Part shown: positions 17,224 through 25,684 of the stretch, in pieces | How positions within the stretch are numbered: the first letter of the stretch is position 1 | Layout of the letters: every line of letters begins with the position of its first letter | The notes under the pieces: generated by a model | Database searches by the model: none | Seen by the model: the letters and a program-made list of their open reading frames with translations, nothing else | Told to the model about the DNA's origin: nothing | DNA from: Sandaracinobacteroides sp041675905 | GTDB taxonomy: Bacteria; Pseudomonadota; Alphaproteobacteria; Sphingomonadales; Sphingomonadaceae | Reading direction: 5' to 3' | DNA: 64,000 nt | Assembly: GCA_041675905.1 (NCBI GenBank) | Contig: JBAYSX010000005.1 | Location: 1 to 64,000 of the forward strand | Position numbers and translations under genes: made by a program

Positions 17224-18071
17224 GCTACGCGCCGCTGGCCAAAGCGGCGGGGTGGGCGCTCGTCAGCTCCACGGCCTTTGCGTTCCTGTGGCTGCTGGCA
17301 CGGCTGCTGTCGACGGAGTTCCATCCGTTCATGCTCGCCATGTGGGCCATTGTGCTGAGCCTGCCGTGGATGCTGCCGATGCTGCTGCTGACGACGCCGG
17401 GTCTGCTGCGACCGGACCGGCTGGTGCCCCATGCCAGGCCAGCGGCGCATATGCTCGTCGCCACCTTTGCCGGTTTTGCCGCTATTGCCGCAATTCCGCT
17501 GGTCGAAGTTGCGGCCATGCTGCTGGCGATACCGGTGCTGGCGGCGCTGGCGGCAGCGCTGCTGGCGGGCCGGGGCGCACCCCGGGCGACGCTGGCCCTC
17601 GGGGTGGCCGGGCTGGCGCTGTTGTTCCTGCCGTTTCCGCCATCCGGGCCGGGAACATGGGCAGCGTTGTTGGCGGCGGTGGCGGCGGGCGGCGCGTTCG
17701 CCGTAACGGATCGCCTGCAATTGCTGCGCGAAGATCCCCGCAGCATCACCTTATGGGGGCTGTTGCTGATGTCGCCGGCAGCGGTGCTGCTGGCCTTGCC
17801 CTTCGACCCCTGGCCAACGGCGCACGCCTGGCCCCTGCTGTTCGGCATGGGTGCCTGCTCTGCCGCTGGCTGGCTGGCGTTGTGGCAAATGCTGAAGCTG
17901 ACCGGGCCGCGCGGACTGGTATTTTCGGGTGCCTTGCTGCTGGCGTTCGTAGCGTCCGGCGGCGCGCTGCTATTCGGCGAACATGCGCGCCTTTCGACGA
18001 TCGCCGGCGCGCTGCTGCTCGCTATCGGCGGCCTGCCGGGATGGACACGCCCGCACAGGGAGCAGCCCTAG
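17220..18071 (+). CDS. EamA-like/DMT family membrane transporter
   Basis: 283 residues from TTG 17220, which overlaps the purH stop (TTGA). About nine or ten hydrophobic helices with small-residue-rich composition; the first is GWALVSSTAFAFLWLLARLL. Two EamA-type halves are recognisable. It is an inner-membrane permease of unknown substrate. No in-frame ATG or GTG gives the first helix, so TTG is the best start. The frame remains open upstream, but that part is an alternative reading of purH. Confidence 0.75.
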   Translation: MSYAPLAKAAGWALVSSTAFAFLWLLARLLSTEFHPFMLAMWAIVLSLPWMLPMLLLTTPGLLRPDRLVPHARPAAHMLVATFAGFAAIAAIPLVEVAAMLLAIPVLAALAAALLAGRGAPRATLALGVAGLALLFLPFPPSGPGTWAALLAAVAAGGAFAVTDRLQLLREDPRSITLWGLLLMSPAAVLLALPFDPWPTAHAWPLLFGMGACSAAGWLALWQMLKLTGPRGLVFSGALLLAFVASGGALLFGEHARLSTIAGALLLAIGGLPGWTRPHREQP

Positions 18072-18250
18072 ATATTCGTTTGATGGGGCGGCACATCCGC
18101 CGGCAAGCCAGCAGCGCCGGTCGGGTCGCCAGATGATGCACGCCATTGCCGCTGCCCATGACCCGGAATCTCCGCATGGCCAGGGTCTGTCGCCCCCGTG
18201 GCCGCACAGGGTTGCGCGCAGTGCGGGAAATGCGTAGATTTGCGTTGTAC

Positions 18251-18276
18251 ACGGCCACCCCTTCACGGGTGGCCGT
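18251..18276 (+). promoter_or_regulatory. Perfect 10-bp hairpin in the 5' leader of trcR
   Basis: ACGGCCACCC (18251-18260) pairs perfectly with GGGTGGCCGT (18267-18276) around CTTCAC, followed by TTGATTTTC and then an AAAGGA Shine-Dalgarno. It may be an attenuator/terminator for readthrough from upstream or an mRNA-stabilising 5' structure. The rest of the 18072-18299 gap shows nothing else definite. Confidence 0.5.
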
Positions 18277-18299
18277 TTGATTTTCAAAGGACGACAAGA

Positions 18300-18986
18300 A
18301 TGGCGCCCAACCGCCCGCAAACCCAGGCCCAGCCACTGATGCCCCACGCCACCGCCACCTGGCTGGTAGACAATACCAGTCTGACCTTCGCGCAAATTGC
18401 CGCCTTTTGTCAGATTCATGTGCTGGAAGTGCAGGCCATCGCCGATGGCACCGCCGCCGCCCGTCTGACCCCGCGCGATCCGGTGCGCGCCAATGAGTTG
18501 AGCGAAGCGGAAATCGAAAAGGGCCAGGCGGACCCGTCCTACCGCCTGAAAATCACTGCCGGTCCCGCGCAGGTGCGCCGCACCTCCGGTCCGCGATACA
18601 CCCCGCTGGCCAAACGGCAGGACAAGCCGGACGGCATTGCATGGATTTTGCGCAATCACCCCGAAATCACCGACGGGCAGATTTCGAAGCTGATCGGCAC
18701 GACGCGAACGACCATCGAGGCGATTCGCAACCGTGAACATTGGAATATCGCCAATATCGTCCCGAAAGATCCGGTGACGCTGGGCCTTTGCTCCCAGCGC
18801 GAACTGGATGCGCTGGTGGCGGCTGCCGCGCGCAAGGCCGGTGTGCCGTTGCAGGATGATGGTCGCCTTGGCGCGGACCGCGACGCGATGTTGGCTGAAC
18901 TGAAAGCCGAGCGCCAGGCGGAAGAATCAGGCGGCGTCCGCGACCAGGATGAGCCGACCGCCGAGAGCCTTTTCCGCCGGCCGTAA
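18300..18986 (+). CDS. trcR: DUF1013 protein, cell cycle transcriptional regulator TrcR-like
   Basis: 228 residues from ATG 18300 with AAAGGA upstream. The family core is visible: PLMPHATATWLVDNTSLTFAQIA, FCQIHVLEVQAIADG, PVRANELSEAEIEKGQADP, and the central helix-turn-helix-like block WILRNHPEITDGQISKLIGTT followed by IEAIRNREHWN. DUF1013 proteins are found almost only in alphaproteobacteria and are annotated as TrcR, an RNA-polymerase-associated cell-cycle factor in Caulobacter. The C-terminal 40 residues are acidic and probably flexible. It appears monocistronic. Confidence 0.88.
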   Translation: MAPNRPQTQAQPLMPHATATWLVDNTSLTFAQIAAFCQIHVLEVQAIADGTAAARLTPRDPVRANELSEAEIEKGQADPSYRLKITAGPAQVRRTSGPRYTPLAKRQDKPDGIAWILRNHPEITDGQISKLIGTTRTTIEAIRNREHWNIANIVPKDPVTLGLCSQRELDALVAAAARKAGVPLQDDGRLGADRDAMLAELKAERQAEESGGVRDQDEPTAESLFRRP

Positions 18987-19041
18987 AAAATTTTTCAGGG
19001 ACCGGGCAGACCGGAAAAATTTAATATTTACTGTGATACTT

Positions 19042-19302
19042 TAGCAACAAGACGCTGGAATTGCATGATTTAGGAACCGGCGCAGCAGAATGTTTGCGTC
19101 GGTGTTCCTGGGCTGGAAATCCAAAGTTTGCAGGACAATAGCCGAATCAAGCTTGAAATCGCGCGGGTTGCGCAGCACATAGAGGATGCGGGCAGACGTT
19201 TTCCCCCTTTCGTCTCTCCGCTGAGTGTCGCCGGCGTTCCGCCGGCGGTCACTTCCTCCCTGAACCCTGGCCGCCGCGCGGCAACGCGTGGCGGCTTTTT
19301 TT
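19042..19302 (+). ncRNA. Candidate structured small RNA ending in a strong terminator
   Basis: The 421-base gap between trcR and the DUF3089 gene holds a series of plus-strand hairpins: 19072-19108 (about 13 pairs, tip around AGAATGTT), a palindrome TCAAGCTTGA at 19147, AGACG/CGTCT around a pyrimidine loop near 19194-19215, and GCCGGCG/CGCCGGC around TTC near 19230. It ends in a Rho-independent terminator (19270-19302). A -10-like GATACT lies at about 19035-19040. No tRNA-like, tmRNA, SRP, RNase P or clear 6S motifs were found. A short minus-strand reading frame also crosses the region. The identity is unknown. Confidence 0.4.
19270..19302 (+). terminator. Rho-independent terminator upstream of the DUF3089 gene
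   Basis: Ten-pair stem GCCGCCGCGC (19270-19279) / GCGTGGCGGC (19286-19295) with one G-U pair, immediately followed by seven T. It ends whatever is transcribed through the 19.0-19.3 kb gap. A weak TTGACG-17-TAGCAG promoter candidate (19339-19367) for the next gene follows it. Confidence 0.88.
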
Positions 19303-19407
19303 ATCCTGTCCGTGCGGCGCACCTCATTTGGGCCGCAGTTGACGGTTGCGCTTCGTGCGGATAGCAGACAAGCTCGTCCATACTATCAGAAAAGGGTCGT
19401 TTTCGGC

Positions 19408-20532
19408 ATGGCGCGTCGGTTTTTATGGATCGTAGCCGCCATTACGGTGCTGATATTGCTGGGCCTTGTGGTGTGGCGGCTGGCCGGCGACCGGATGTTG
19501 CGCACGATGCTGACGCCATCCGTGGATTTTGCCGAAAGTGTGCAAACCGCCCCGCCGGATTATACGGACAGTCATAACTGGGTATCCCGGCCCGGCGGGC
19601 GCGCCGACGACCCGGCACTATGGACGCCGGAAGGCTATACGGCCGCACCGAAACCCGCCGCCGCACTCTTCTTTGTCAGCCCCACCGCATTCATCGACCG
19701 TTCACGCTGGAATGCGCCGCTGGACGATAAAATCACCAACGACCGTCTCGATGCGTTCGCGCGGACGCAAGCGAGTCTGTTCAACGGCGTCGCGGAGATC
19801 TGGATTCCACGCTACCGGCAGGCGACCTTCGGGGCTTTCCTGCAACCCGGTGCGGAAGCCGACGCAGCGCTGGATCTGGCGTTCGGAGACGTCGCGCGCG
19901 CCTTCGATCTGTTTCTGGCGGCACAACCCATCGATCGCCCGCTGATCCTCGCCGGCCACAGCCAGGGCAGCCGCCATTTGCTGCATCTGCTGGCACAGCG
20001 GCCCGATGTGCTCGCGGATCGCGTCGTTGCAATCTACGCCGGCGGCTGGCCGGTGATGACGCCGCAGGATGAAAAGCGCCTTGGGCTGTCCCTGTGCAAG
20101 GCCCCTGACGAGAGCGGCTGCGTATTGAACTGGCAAACTTATGCCGCCAATGGCGAACTGGACAAGGCGATGGCGTCCCTGTCCGCTGCGCCCGATCTCT
20201 CCGGCCAGCCTTTGGGCCGCACCGGCACCATGGGTTGCGTTAATCCGCTGACCGGCGGCCCGGAGCCTGCGGCCGCCGATGCCAATCGCGGGTCGCTGTT
20301 CGGCGACCGGCTGGAGCCGCATCGCGTCGGCGCGCGTTGCAATGATCAGGGTTTACTGCTGATCGATCCCGCGCCCGCCGATATCGGCCCCTATGTGATG
20401 CCGGGCGGCAATTATCATGTGTATGACTATGCGCTGTTCTGGGCGAATCTCCGCGCCGATGCCGAAGCGCGCCTGTCTGCTTTTGGCGCGCAGCGGCCGG
20501 CCGCGACTTTGGAAGCGGGCGAGCCGAATTGA
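19408..20532 (+). CDS. DUF3089 domain-containing alpha/beta-hydrolase-like protein
   Basis: 374 residues from ATG 19408. An N-terminal membrane anchor or uncleaved signal (FLWIVAAITVLILLGLVVWRLAG) precedes a hydrolase-fold domain with the nucleophile elbow in LILAGHSQGSRHLLHL and a later conserved MGCVNPLTG segment. DUF3089 proteins are lipase-like but no member has an established physiological substrate that I can assign here. The protein probably acts on the periplasmic side of the inner membrane. Its stop overlaps the TTG start of ruvX. Confidence 0.8.
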   Translation: MARRFLWIVAAITVLILLGLVVWRLAGDRMLRTMLTPSVDFAESVQTAPPDYTDSHNWVSRPGGRADDPALWTPEGYTAAPKPAAALFFVSPTAFIDRSRWNAPLDDKITNDRLDAFARTQASLFNGVAEIWIPRYRQATFGAFLQPGAEADAALDLAFGDVARAFDLFLAAQPIDRPLILAGHSQGSRHLLHLLAQRPDVLADRVVAIYAGGWPVMTPQDEKRLGLSLCKAPDESGCVLNWQTYAANGELDKAMASLSAAPDLSGQPLGRTGTMGCVNPLTGGPEPAAADANRGSLFGDRLEPHRVGARCNDQGLLLIDPAPADIGPYVMPGGNYHVYDYALFWANLRADAEARLSAFGAQRPAATLEAGEPN

Positions 20533-21026
20533 CGTTTGTCACCGAGGATGCCGCCGAATTTGCGCTCGCCGTCGGTCAGGGCAAACGCCTTGCGGCCCTC
20601 GACATCGGCACAAAAACGATTGGCCTCGCCACATCGTCCACAGCTCCCGATTTCGCGGCATCCTTCGCCACGGCCCGCGAGATCCTGCACCGCACCAGAC
20701 CCAAAACCGACATGGAAGCGTTGCGGGCGTGGTTCGCACAGGAAAAAATCGCCGGGCTGGTCGTCGGCCTGCCGCGCAATATGGACGGCAGCGATTCGCA
20801 ACGCACCCAGTCCGTCCGCGCGCAGGCGCGCAATCTGGCGCGGGAAGCCGAATTGCCGGTTCTGTTATGGGATGAGCGCTGGAGCACCGCCGCCGTCGAA
20901 CGGGCGCTGATCGCCGCGGATGTCAGCAGGGCGAAACGCGCTGAACGGATCGACGCATTGGCCGCAGCACATATCCTGGAGGGCGCGCTCAACCGGCTTG
21001 CCCGCACCGGTCCAGGCTCCTACTAG
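20529..21026 (+). CDS. ruvX: Putative pre-16S rRNA nuclease / Holliday junction resolvase RuvX (YqgF)
   Basis: 165 residues, from TTG 20529 overlapping the previous stop (TTGA). The RNase H-like fold has RLAALDIGTKTIGLATSS (first catalytic Asp), GLVVGLPRNMDGSDS, PVLLWDERWSTAAVERAL (Glu/Asp), and a final RIDALAAAHILEGAL (last Asp). The family processes 16S rRNA 5' ends and was earlier proposed to resolve Holliday junctions. It is followed by pyrB seven bases later. Confidence 0.92.
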   Translation: MTFVTEDAAEFALAVGQGKRLAALDIGTKTIGLATSSTAPDFAASFATAREILHRTRPKTDMEALRAWFAQEKIAGLVVGLPRNMDGSDSQRTQSVRAQARNLAREAELPVLLWDERWSTAAVERALIAADVSRAKRAERIDALAAAHILEGALNRLARTGPGSY

Positions 21027-21033
21027 GTTCGGT

Positions 21034-21993
21034 GTGACACTTCCCGCCGCCGCCGATCCCTTCCCCTACTCCCACCTGCTCGCTATCGAGGGGATGAAAC
21101 CGTGGGAAATCTCCTGGCTCCTCGATGAGGCCGAACAATGGGTGGAAGCGGGCCGTCGTCCCCGCAAACATGACGGGCGTCTGGCCGGACTGACGCAGGT
21201 GAACGCCTTTTTCGAGAACAGCACCCGTACCCTGTTATCGTTTGAAATCGCCGGCAAAAGGCTGGGCGCGGACGTCGTGAACCTGCAAACCGGCGTCAGT
21301 TCGGTGAAAAAGGGCGAGACGTTGCTCGACACGGCGCTGACGCTGAACGCCATGCGCCCGGACATCCTCGTGATCCGTCACGACAGTTCCGGCGCCGTGG
21401 CGCTGATCGCCGAAAAGGTCGACTGTCCGGTGCTGAACGCTGGTGACGGTCGCCACGAACATCCTACCCAGGCCCTGCTCGACGCGCTGACGATCCGCCG
21501 CCGCAAAGGCCGGATTGAAAGTTTGCGCGTCGCAATTTGCGGCGACATCCTGCACAGCCGCGTTGCGCGCTCCAACTTTCACCTGCTGGCGGCGATGGGG
21601 GCGGAGGTTCGCGCCGTCGCACCGCCTACATTGATGCCGGCACATGTCGAACGCTTTGGCGTGACGCCCTTTTTCGACATGGATCAGGGCATCGAAGGCG
21701 CGGATGTAATCATGATGCTGCGCCTGCAACTGGAACGCATGGATGGGGCCTATGTGCCCTCCACCCGCGAATATTTTCACCGGTTCGGGCTGACGCGGGC
21801 GCGGCTGGGCGCTGCCGGGCCGGATGTCCTGATCCTGCATCCGGGGCCGATGAATCGCGGCGTCGAAATCGATAGCGCCGTCGCCGACGATATCCAGCGC
21901 TCCGCCATCACCGAACAGGTGGAAATGGGTGTCGCCGTGCGCATGGCGTGCCTTGATGTGCTGACGCGGAAACGGCGCGGGGAACGGGCATGA
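21034..21993 (+). CDS. pyrB: Aspartate carbamoyltransferase catalytic subunit
   Basis: 319 residues from GTG 21034. Carbamoyl-phosphate loop FENSTRTLLSFE, the SVKKGET loop, GRHEHPTQALLD, RLQLERM and HPGPMNRGVEI are all present. It condenses carbamoyl phosphate with aspartate in pyrimidine synthesis. No pyrI regulatory gene is nearby; instead the stop overlaps (ATGA) a dihydroorotase homologue that has lost its metal ligands, the arrangement of class A ATCase-pseudo-DHOase complexes such as PyrB-PyrC' of pseudomonads. Confidence 0.95.
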   Translation: MTLPAAADPFPYSHLLAIEGMKPWEISWLLDEAEQWVEAGRRPRKHDGRLAGLTQVNAFFENSTRTLLSFEIAGKRLGADVVNLQTGVSSVKKGETLLDTALTLNAMRPDILVIRHDSSGAVALIAEKVDCPVLNAGDGRHEHPTQALLDALTIRRRKGRIESLRVAICGDILHSRVARSNFHLLAAMGAEVRAVAPPTLMPAHVERFGVTPFFDMDQGIEGADVIMMLRLQLERMDGAYVPSTREYFHRFGLTRARLGAAGPDVLILHPGPMNRGVEIDSAVADDIQRSAITEQVEMGVAVRMACLDVLTRKRRGERA

Positions 21994-23255
21994 TCCAGCC
22001 GCCACAGCCGATTCTGTTTCGCAATGCACGTATCGTCGATCCCGATTCGGGCCGGGTGATTTTGGGCGAACTGCTGGTGGCGGGCCGCGTCATCGCCGCT
22101 ATCGGCCAGGGTCTGGCCGTGCCAGCGAATACGCAAATTGTGGAAGCGGGCGGGCGCGTACTGGCTCCGGGGCTGGTGGATGCCGGCGCATTCCGCAGCG
22201 ATATCGCGGCGGCGGTCGCCGGGGGCTTTACATCGGTGATCCTGATGCCCGATCAGGCCCCGCCGCTCGATGATCCGGCCCTTGTCGAACGCGCCGAACG
22301 GCTGGGCAAGCCGCGCCTGTGGGTCCGGCCCCTGGCGGCGGCGACGCGGGGATTGCTGGGCCGCGAACTCGCTGAAATCGGCCTGATGCGCGAAGCTGGC
22401 GCGGTAGGCGTGGCGACCGGTCGCGCGGCCATCGCCGATTCAGCTGTGATGCTGCGGCTGCTGCGCTATGCCGCCGGGCTGAATATGGTGACGGTGTGCC
22501 ATCCCGAAGATCCGGCGCTGGTTCATGGCGCAGTGGCGACCGAGGCAGAATATGCCACACGCCTTGGGTTGCCGGCGGCTCCGGCTGCAGCGGAAGCCAT
22601 CCAGATCAGCCGCGATTTGCGCCTGGCGCGTGAAGCCGGCGCCGCGGTGCATTTCGCCACCGTCACCACCGCCGAAGGCGTGGCGCTGATCGCCGCTGCC
22701 AAACGCGATGGACAGGATGTGACCGCCGCAACGACGCCGGAAGCCTTTTTGCTCAATGACATCGCGCTCGCCGGCTATCGTTCCTATGTCCGTCTGTCGC
22801 CGCCGCTCCGGGTCGAGGAAGATCGGCTGGCGGTGCGCGCAGGTGTTGCCGATGGCACGATCGACATGATCGTCAGCCGACACGATCCCCAAACGGAAGA
22901 CGCCAAACGCCAGCCATTCACGGAAGCGACGCCAGGCGCTGCCGGCCAGGCTCTGTTGCTGGCGCTGGCGCTGACGCTGGTTCATGACGGTGTCATCGAC
23001 CTGCCGCGATTATTCACCCTGACAAGCCTGGCTCCGGCACGGCGCTTCGGGCTTTCAGGCGGGCGGCTGGCGGAAGGTGCGGCGGCGGATATATTGTTAC
23101 TCAACCCCGACTCCAGTCGCGTGGTGGATGCCGATACCTTGCCGGGACTGGCCGGCAACACCCCGTTCGACGGCCTGCCGGTAAGCGGACGGGTCGAAAT
23201 GCTGATCAAGGGCGGAGAAATCATGTTGCACGATATCGGAGGCAGCCGGTCATGA
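21990..23255 (+). CDS. Dihydroorotase-like protein lacking metal-binding residues (PyrC'/PyrX type)
   Basis: 421 residues of amidohydrolase fold: composite beta-domain VDPDSGRVILGELLVAG, then GGFTSVILMPDQAPP, PPLRVEEDRLAVRAG and a C-terminal LAEGAAADILLLNPD. The active DHOase signature D-x-H-x-H-x-R is degraded to DAGAFR (Gly66 and Phe68 replace the two His). The later metal His in HxxH is Thr (VHFATVTT), and the catalytic Asp of the DHAPH motif is Arg (SRHDPQ). It should therefore not bind zinc or hydrolyse dihydroorotate. By analogy with pseudomonad PyrC' it may be needed to assemble ATCase. A true pyrC must lie elsewhere. Overlaps pyrB and the SPOR gene by four bases. Confidence 0.88.
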   Translation: MIQPPQPILFRNARIVDPDSGRVILGELLVAGRVIAAIGQGLAVPANTQIVEAGGRVLAPGLVDAGAFRSDIAAAVAGGFTSVILMPDQAPPLDDPALVERAERLGKPRLWVRPLAAATRGLLGRELAEIGLMREAGAVGVATGRAAIADSAVMLRLLRYAAGLNMVTVCHPEDPALVHGAVATEAEYATRLGLPAAPAAAEAIQISRDLRLAREAGAAVHFATVTTAEGVALIAAAKRDGQDVTAATTPEAFLLNDIALAGYRSYVRLSPPLRVEEDRLAVRAGVADGTIDMIVSRHDPQTEDAKRQPFTEATPGAAGQALLLALALTLVHDGVIDLPRLFTLTSLAPARRFGLSGGRLAEGAAADILLLNPDSSRVVDADTLPGLAGNTPFDGLPVSGRVEMLIKGGEIMLHDIGGSRS

Positions 23256-24187
23256 TCGCACGAAGTCTGGTTGCACTTTCGGTGTTGATAGCCACGCCGG
23301 CCATGGCGAGCGTTTCTTCCGGCGTGCAGAAATGGCGGGCCGGAGACTGGGCGGGCGCAGTTGCGGACTGGGTGCAACCGGCAGCGCGCGGCGATGTCGA
23401 TGCCCTGTTCAACCTCGGCCAGGCCTATCGTCTGGGACGCGGTGTGCAGCAAAACCAGGACGTGGCGCTCGATTATTACCGTCGCGCCGCCGCCAAGGGA
23501 CATTTGGCGGCAACGGCCAATCTCGGCATCACCCTGTACCAGGATGGCCGGAAAACCGAGGCGCTGCAGCATCTCCGCGACGCCGCCGACAAGGGCGATC
23601 TGCGGGCTGGCTATGTTCTCGGCGTCGCCACCTTCACCGGCGACGGCGCACCCCGCAACCCGACTTTGGGCTATGCCTATGTGCTGCGCTCGCGCGATGG
23701 CGGGCTGGAGGCGGCTTCCGCCCAGGCGGCGCGCATGGCGACGCTGTTGACCGCCAACGAACGCGCCCGTGGCGAAGCCGCCGCCGCCGCCCTTGCCGCC
23801 GGTGAGCCGGTGCCGGTCGAACTGGTGGGTGGTCAGGCGCGCCCGGCGCCCGCGACCACGGCCCCGGCTCCCGCCGCACCCCCGCCCGTCAATGATGCGT
23901 CAGAGGCGACCGCCGCGGCTTCCGCCGCAGAAAACACCAGAACACCCGCGCCGGAGGGCTGGAAAGTACAGCTTGGCGCCTATACCAGCGACCAGGCAGC
24001 GCGTACCGCATGGGCGACGCTCGTCGCCAACTCCGGCGACCTGCTGAAAGGTCAGAAGCCGCTCTACCAGTCCGGCGGGCGGCTGGTGCGGCTGCAGGTT
24101 GGCCCGCTGGCCGGGCGCGAGGAAGCCCGCCAGTTGTGTCAGAAATTGTCCGCCAGCGGCCGGCCCTGCTTCGTTACGCAGAATTAA
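23252..24187 (+). CDS. Secreted SPOR-domain protein with Sel1-like repeats
   Basis: 311 residues. Signal peptide MIARSLVALSVLIATPAMA; Sel1/TPR-like repeats at about residues 45-150 (DVDALFNLGQAYRLGRGVQQN, HLAATANLGITLYQDGRK, DLRAGYVLGVATFTGDG); a Pro/Ala-rich linker (about 195-235); a C-terminal SPOR domain (EGWKVQLGAYTSDQAARTAW to GRPCFVTQ). SPOR domains bind denuded peptidoglycan at septa, so the protein is probably periplasmic and division- or wall-linked. It overlaps the dihydroorotase-like gene by ATGA and abuts the convergent methyltransferase gene with no spacer. Confidence 0.88.
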   Translation: MIARSLVALSVLIATPAMASVSSGVQKWRAGDWAGAVADWVQPAARGDVDALFNLGQAYRLGRGVQQNQDVALDYYRRAAAKGHLAATANLGITLYQDGRKTEALQHLRDAADKGDLRAGYVLGVATFTGDGAPRNPTLGYAYVLRSRDGGLEAASAQAARMATLLTANERARGEAAAAALAAGEPVPVELVGGQARPAPATTAPAPAAPPPVNDASEATAAASAAENTRTPAPEGWKVQLGAYTSDQAARTAWATLVANSGDLLKGQKPLYQSGGRLVRLQVGPLAGREEARQLCQKLSASGRPCFVTQN

Positions 24188-25006
24188 TTATTCCGGCCTG
24201 ACCGGCGCCTGCTGCGCCGCCAGCGCCGCATAAAGCAGCACGGTCCCGGCCATGGCGACATTCAGGCTGTCGGCCTTGCCGAGCATCGGAATGATAACCA
24301 GTTCGTCGCAGGCAGATTTCAGTTCTTCTGGCAGACCTGCCTGTTCATTACCCAGCAGGATCAGCGACTTGTCCGGCCAGCTTGTCTTCCGGTAATCTTG
24401 CGCGCGTGGATCGAGCGCAGCACCGACCAAGTGTGCGCCATGTTCCTGTTTCCACGCCAGGAATTCCCCACTGGTGCACATTATCGCGGGGACGGTAAAA
24501 AAAGCGCCCATGGACGCCCGCACGGCTTCGGGCGCGGTTGGATCCGTGCAGGCGTCCACCAGCAGGAAAGCCGTCGCCGCGGTGGCATCGGCGGCGCGCA
24601 ACAATGTGCCGAGGTTGCCCGGATCGCGCAGCCGCTCGGCCACCAGCGTCCGTGGCCCCGGCACAATATCGCCCAGCGTCAGGTGGCGCGGACGATAGGC
24701 CGCGGCGACAGCCTGCGGATTATCCTTGCCGGTCAATCCGCTGAGCAAATCCGGCGTGGTTTCCAGCACCTGCCCACGGTTGTCGAGCGTTGCCTGCACC
24801 AGCCGGCGAACAAGTAGATGATCTCCCTTGCCCTCGGCATAAAGCAGAATTTCCGGCACCCAACCGGCTTCCAGCGCCTCCGTCGCGATGCGCAAGCCTT
24901 CCGCCATGAACAGCTGTTCGCGCTGGCGATATTTTTTTTCCCGCAGCGAACGCAACCGCTTCAATGTATTATTGGACGCGGAATGGATATGGAGAATTTC
25001 GTTCAT
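24188..25006 (-). CDS. TrmH/SpoU family RNA 2'-O-methyltransferase
   Basis: 272 residues from ATG 25006. The substrate-binding N domain (NTLKRLRSLREKKYRQREQLFMAEG, EILLYAEG) is followed by the SPOUT knot with the three signature motifs: LVAERLRDPGNLGTLLRAADA, LILLGNEQAGLPEEL, and VIIPMLGKADSLNVAMAGTVLLY. It methylates a ribose in rRNA or tRNA using SAM; the exact site is not predictable (RlmB-like or TsnR-like). The start overlaps the stop of the DNA glycosylase gene (ATGA), so the two are coupled. Confidence 0.9.
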   Translation of the reverse strand: MNEILHIHSASNNTLKRLRSLREKKYRQREQLFMAEGLRIATEALEAGWVPEILLYAEGKGDHLLVRRLVQATLDNRGQVLETTPDLLSGLTGKDNPQAVAAAYRPRHLTLGDIVPGPRTLVAERLRDPGNLGTLLRAADATAATAFLLVDACTDPTAPEAVRASMGAFFTVPAIMCTSGEFLAWKQEHGAHLVGAALDPRAQDYRKTSWPDKSLILLGNEQAGLPEELKSACDELVIIPMLGKADSLNVAMAGTVLLYAALAAQQAPVRPE

Positions 25007-25605
25007 AGCGGCTGGATACGGTAGCAATGCCAGAAAAATATGGCGGCAACTCCACGCCATGGTCGCCAGCTTTCGGCATGGCGACGTAAGGTCGCTTCCG
25101 CCGGGCGCTCGCCCAGTTCGGGAAACAGCCGCACCGCCAGATCGCCGGCGGGAAATATATCGGCGCGCCCTTCCGCCAGCAGCAGGTAAATCTCCGCCGA
25201 CCACCGGCCAAGCCCATGCACAGCCGAGATCATGCGAATCGCTTCCTCATCATCCGCAGGCAAGGTATCCAGCGACAGATCGCCGCGCAGGACATGACTG
25301 GCAAGACTGTGGACATAGGCGATTTTTTGCGATGAAAGACCAATGCTTCGCAATTCTTGCGGCGACAGTGCCAGTATTTCCTCTGGCCGGTTAATGTCTG
25401 CAACGCTTGCCCCCAGCCGCCGCCAGATGGATTCCGCTGATGCGGTGGACAGTTGCTGTCCGACAATCACCCGTAGCAGGGCGACATAACCCCGTGCACG
25501 TTCGCGGGCCGCCGGCAAGCCATATTGCGCCAGCGCTGCCGCGAATACCGGATCGATGTCCGCCAGCGCCGCCATGCCTTCGGCGATGTTTGTGTCGCTG
25601 ACCAT
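25003..25605 (-). CDS. DNA-3-methyladenine glycosylase (HhH-GPD, AlkA-like)
   Basis: 200 residues from ATG 25605. An HhH-GPD domain with YVALLRVIVGQQLSTASAESIW, the hairpin VHGLGRWSAEIYLLLAEGRADIF, and the catalytic Asp in FPAGDLAVR. It lacks the N-terminal AlkA_N domain, so it is the short AlkA type. It excises alkylated purines to begin base-excision repair. The frame stays open 54 codons upstream, but that sequence overlaps the ferredoxin gene and is unrelated, so the internal Met was chosen. It is divergent from the ferredoxin gene. Confidence 0.9.
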   Translation of the reverse strand: MVSDTNIAEGMAALADIDPVFAAALAQYGLPAARERARGYVALLRVIVGQQLSTASAESIWRRLGASVADINRPEEILALSPQELRSIGLSSQKIAYVHSLASHVLRGDLSLDTLPADDEEAIRMISAVHGLGRWSAEIYLLLAEGRADIFPAGDLAVRLFPELGERPAEATLRRHAESWRPWRGVAAIFFWHCYRIQPL

Positions 25606-25684
25606 CAGTTTTTCACGCGGGGGTTTTACGAACCATCTTGCATCCGCTATGGCCCCCCGCAGTCCAAGGAGCAAGCGAGACAGA

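Noticed and set aside
19042..19302. tmRNA or 6S RNA identity for the structured RNA
   Set aside because: No ANDN-type tag frame, tRNA-like T arm or CCA; the local hairpins do not form the single long interrupted helix of 6S RNA.
19041..19322. A 93-codon minus-strand frame in the trcR-DUF3089 gap
   Set aside because: No ribosome site or family similarity, an Arg-rich N-terminal half, and its start crosses the plus-strand terminator; judged chance or a relic.
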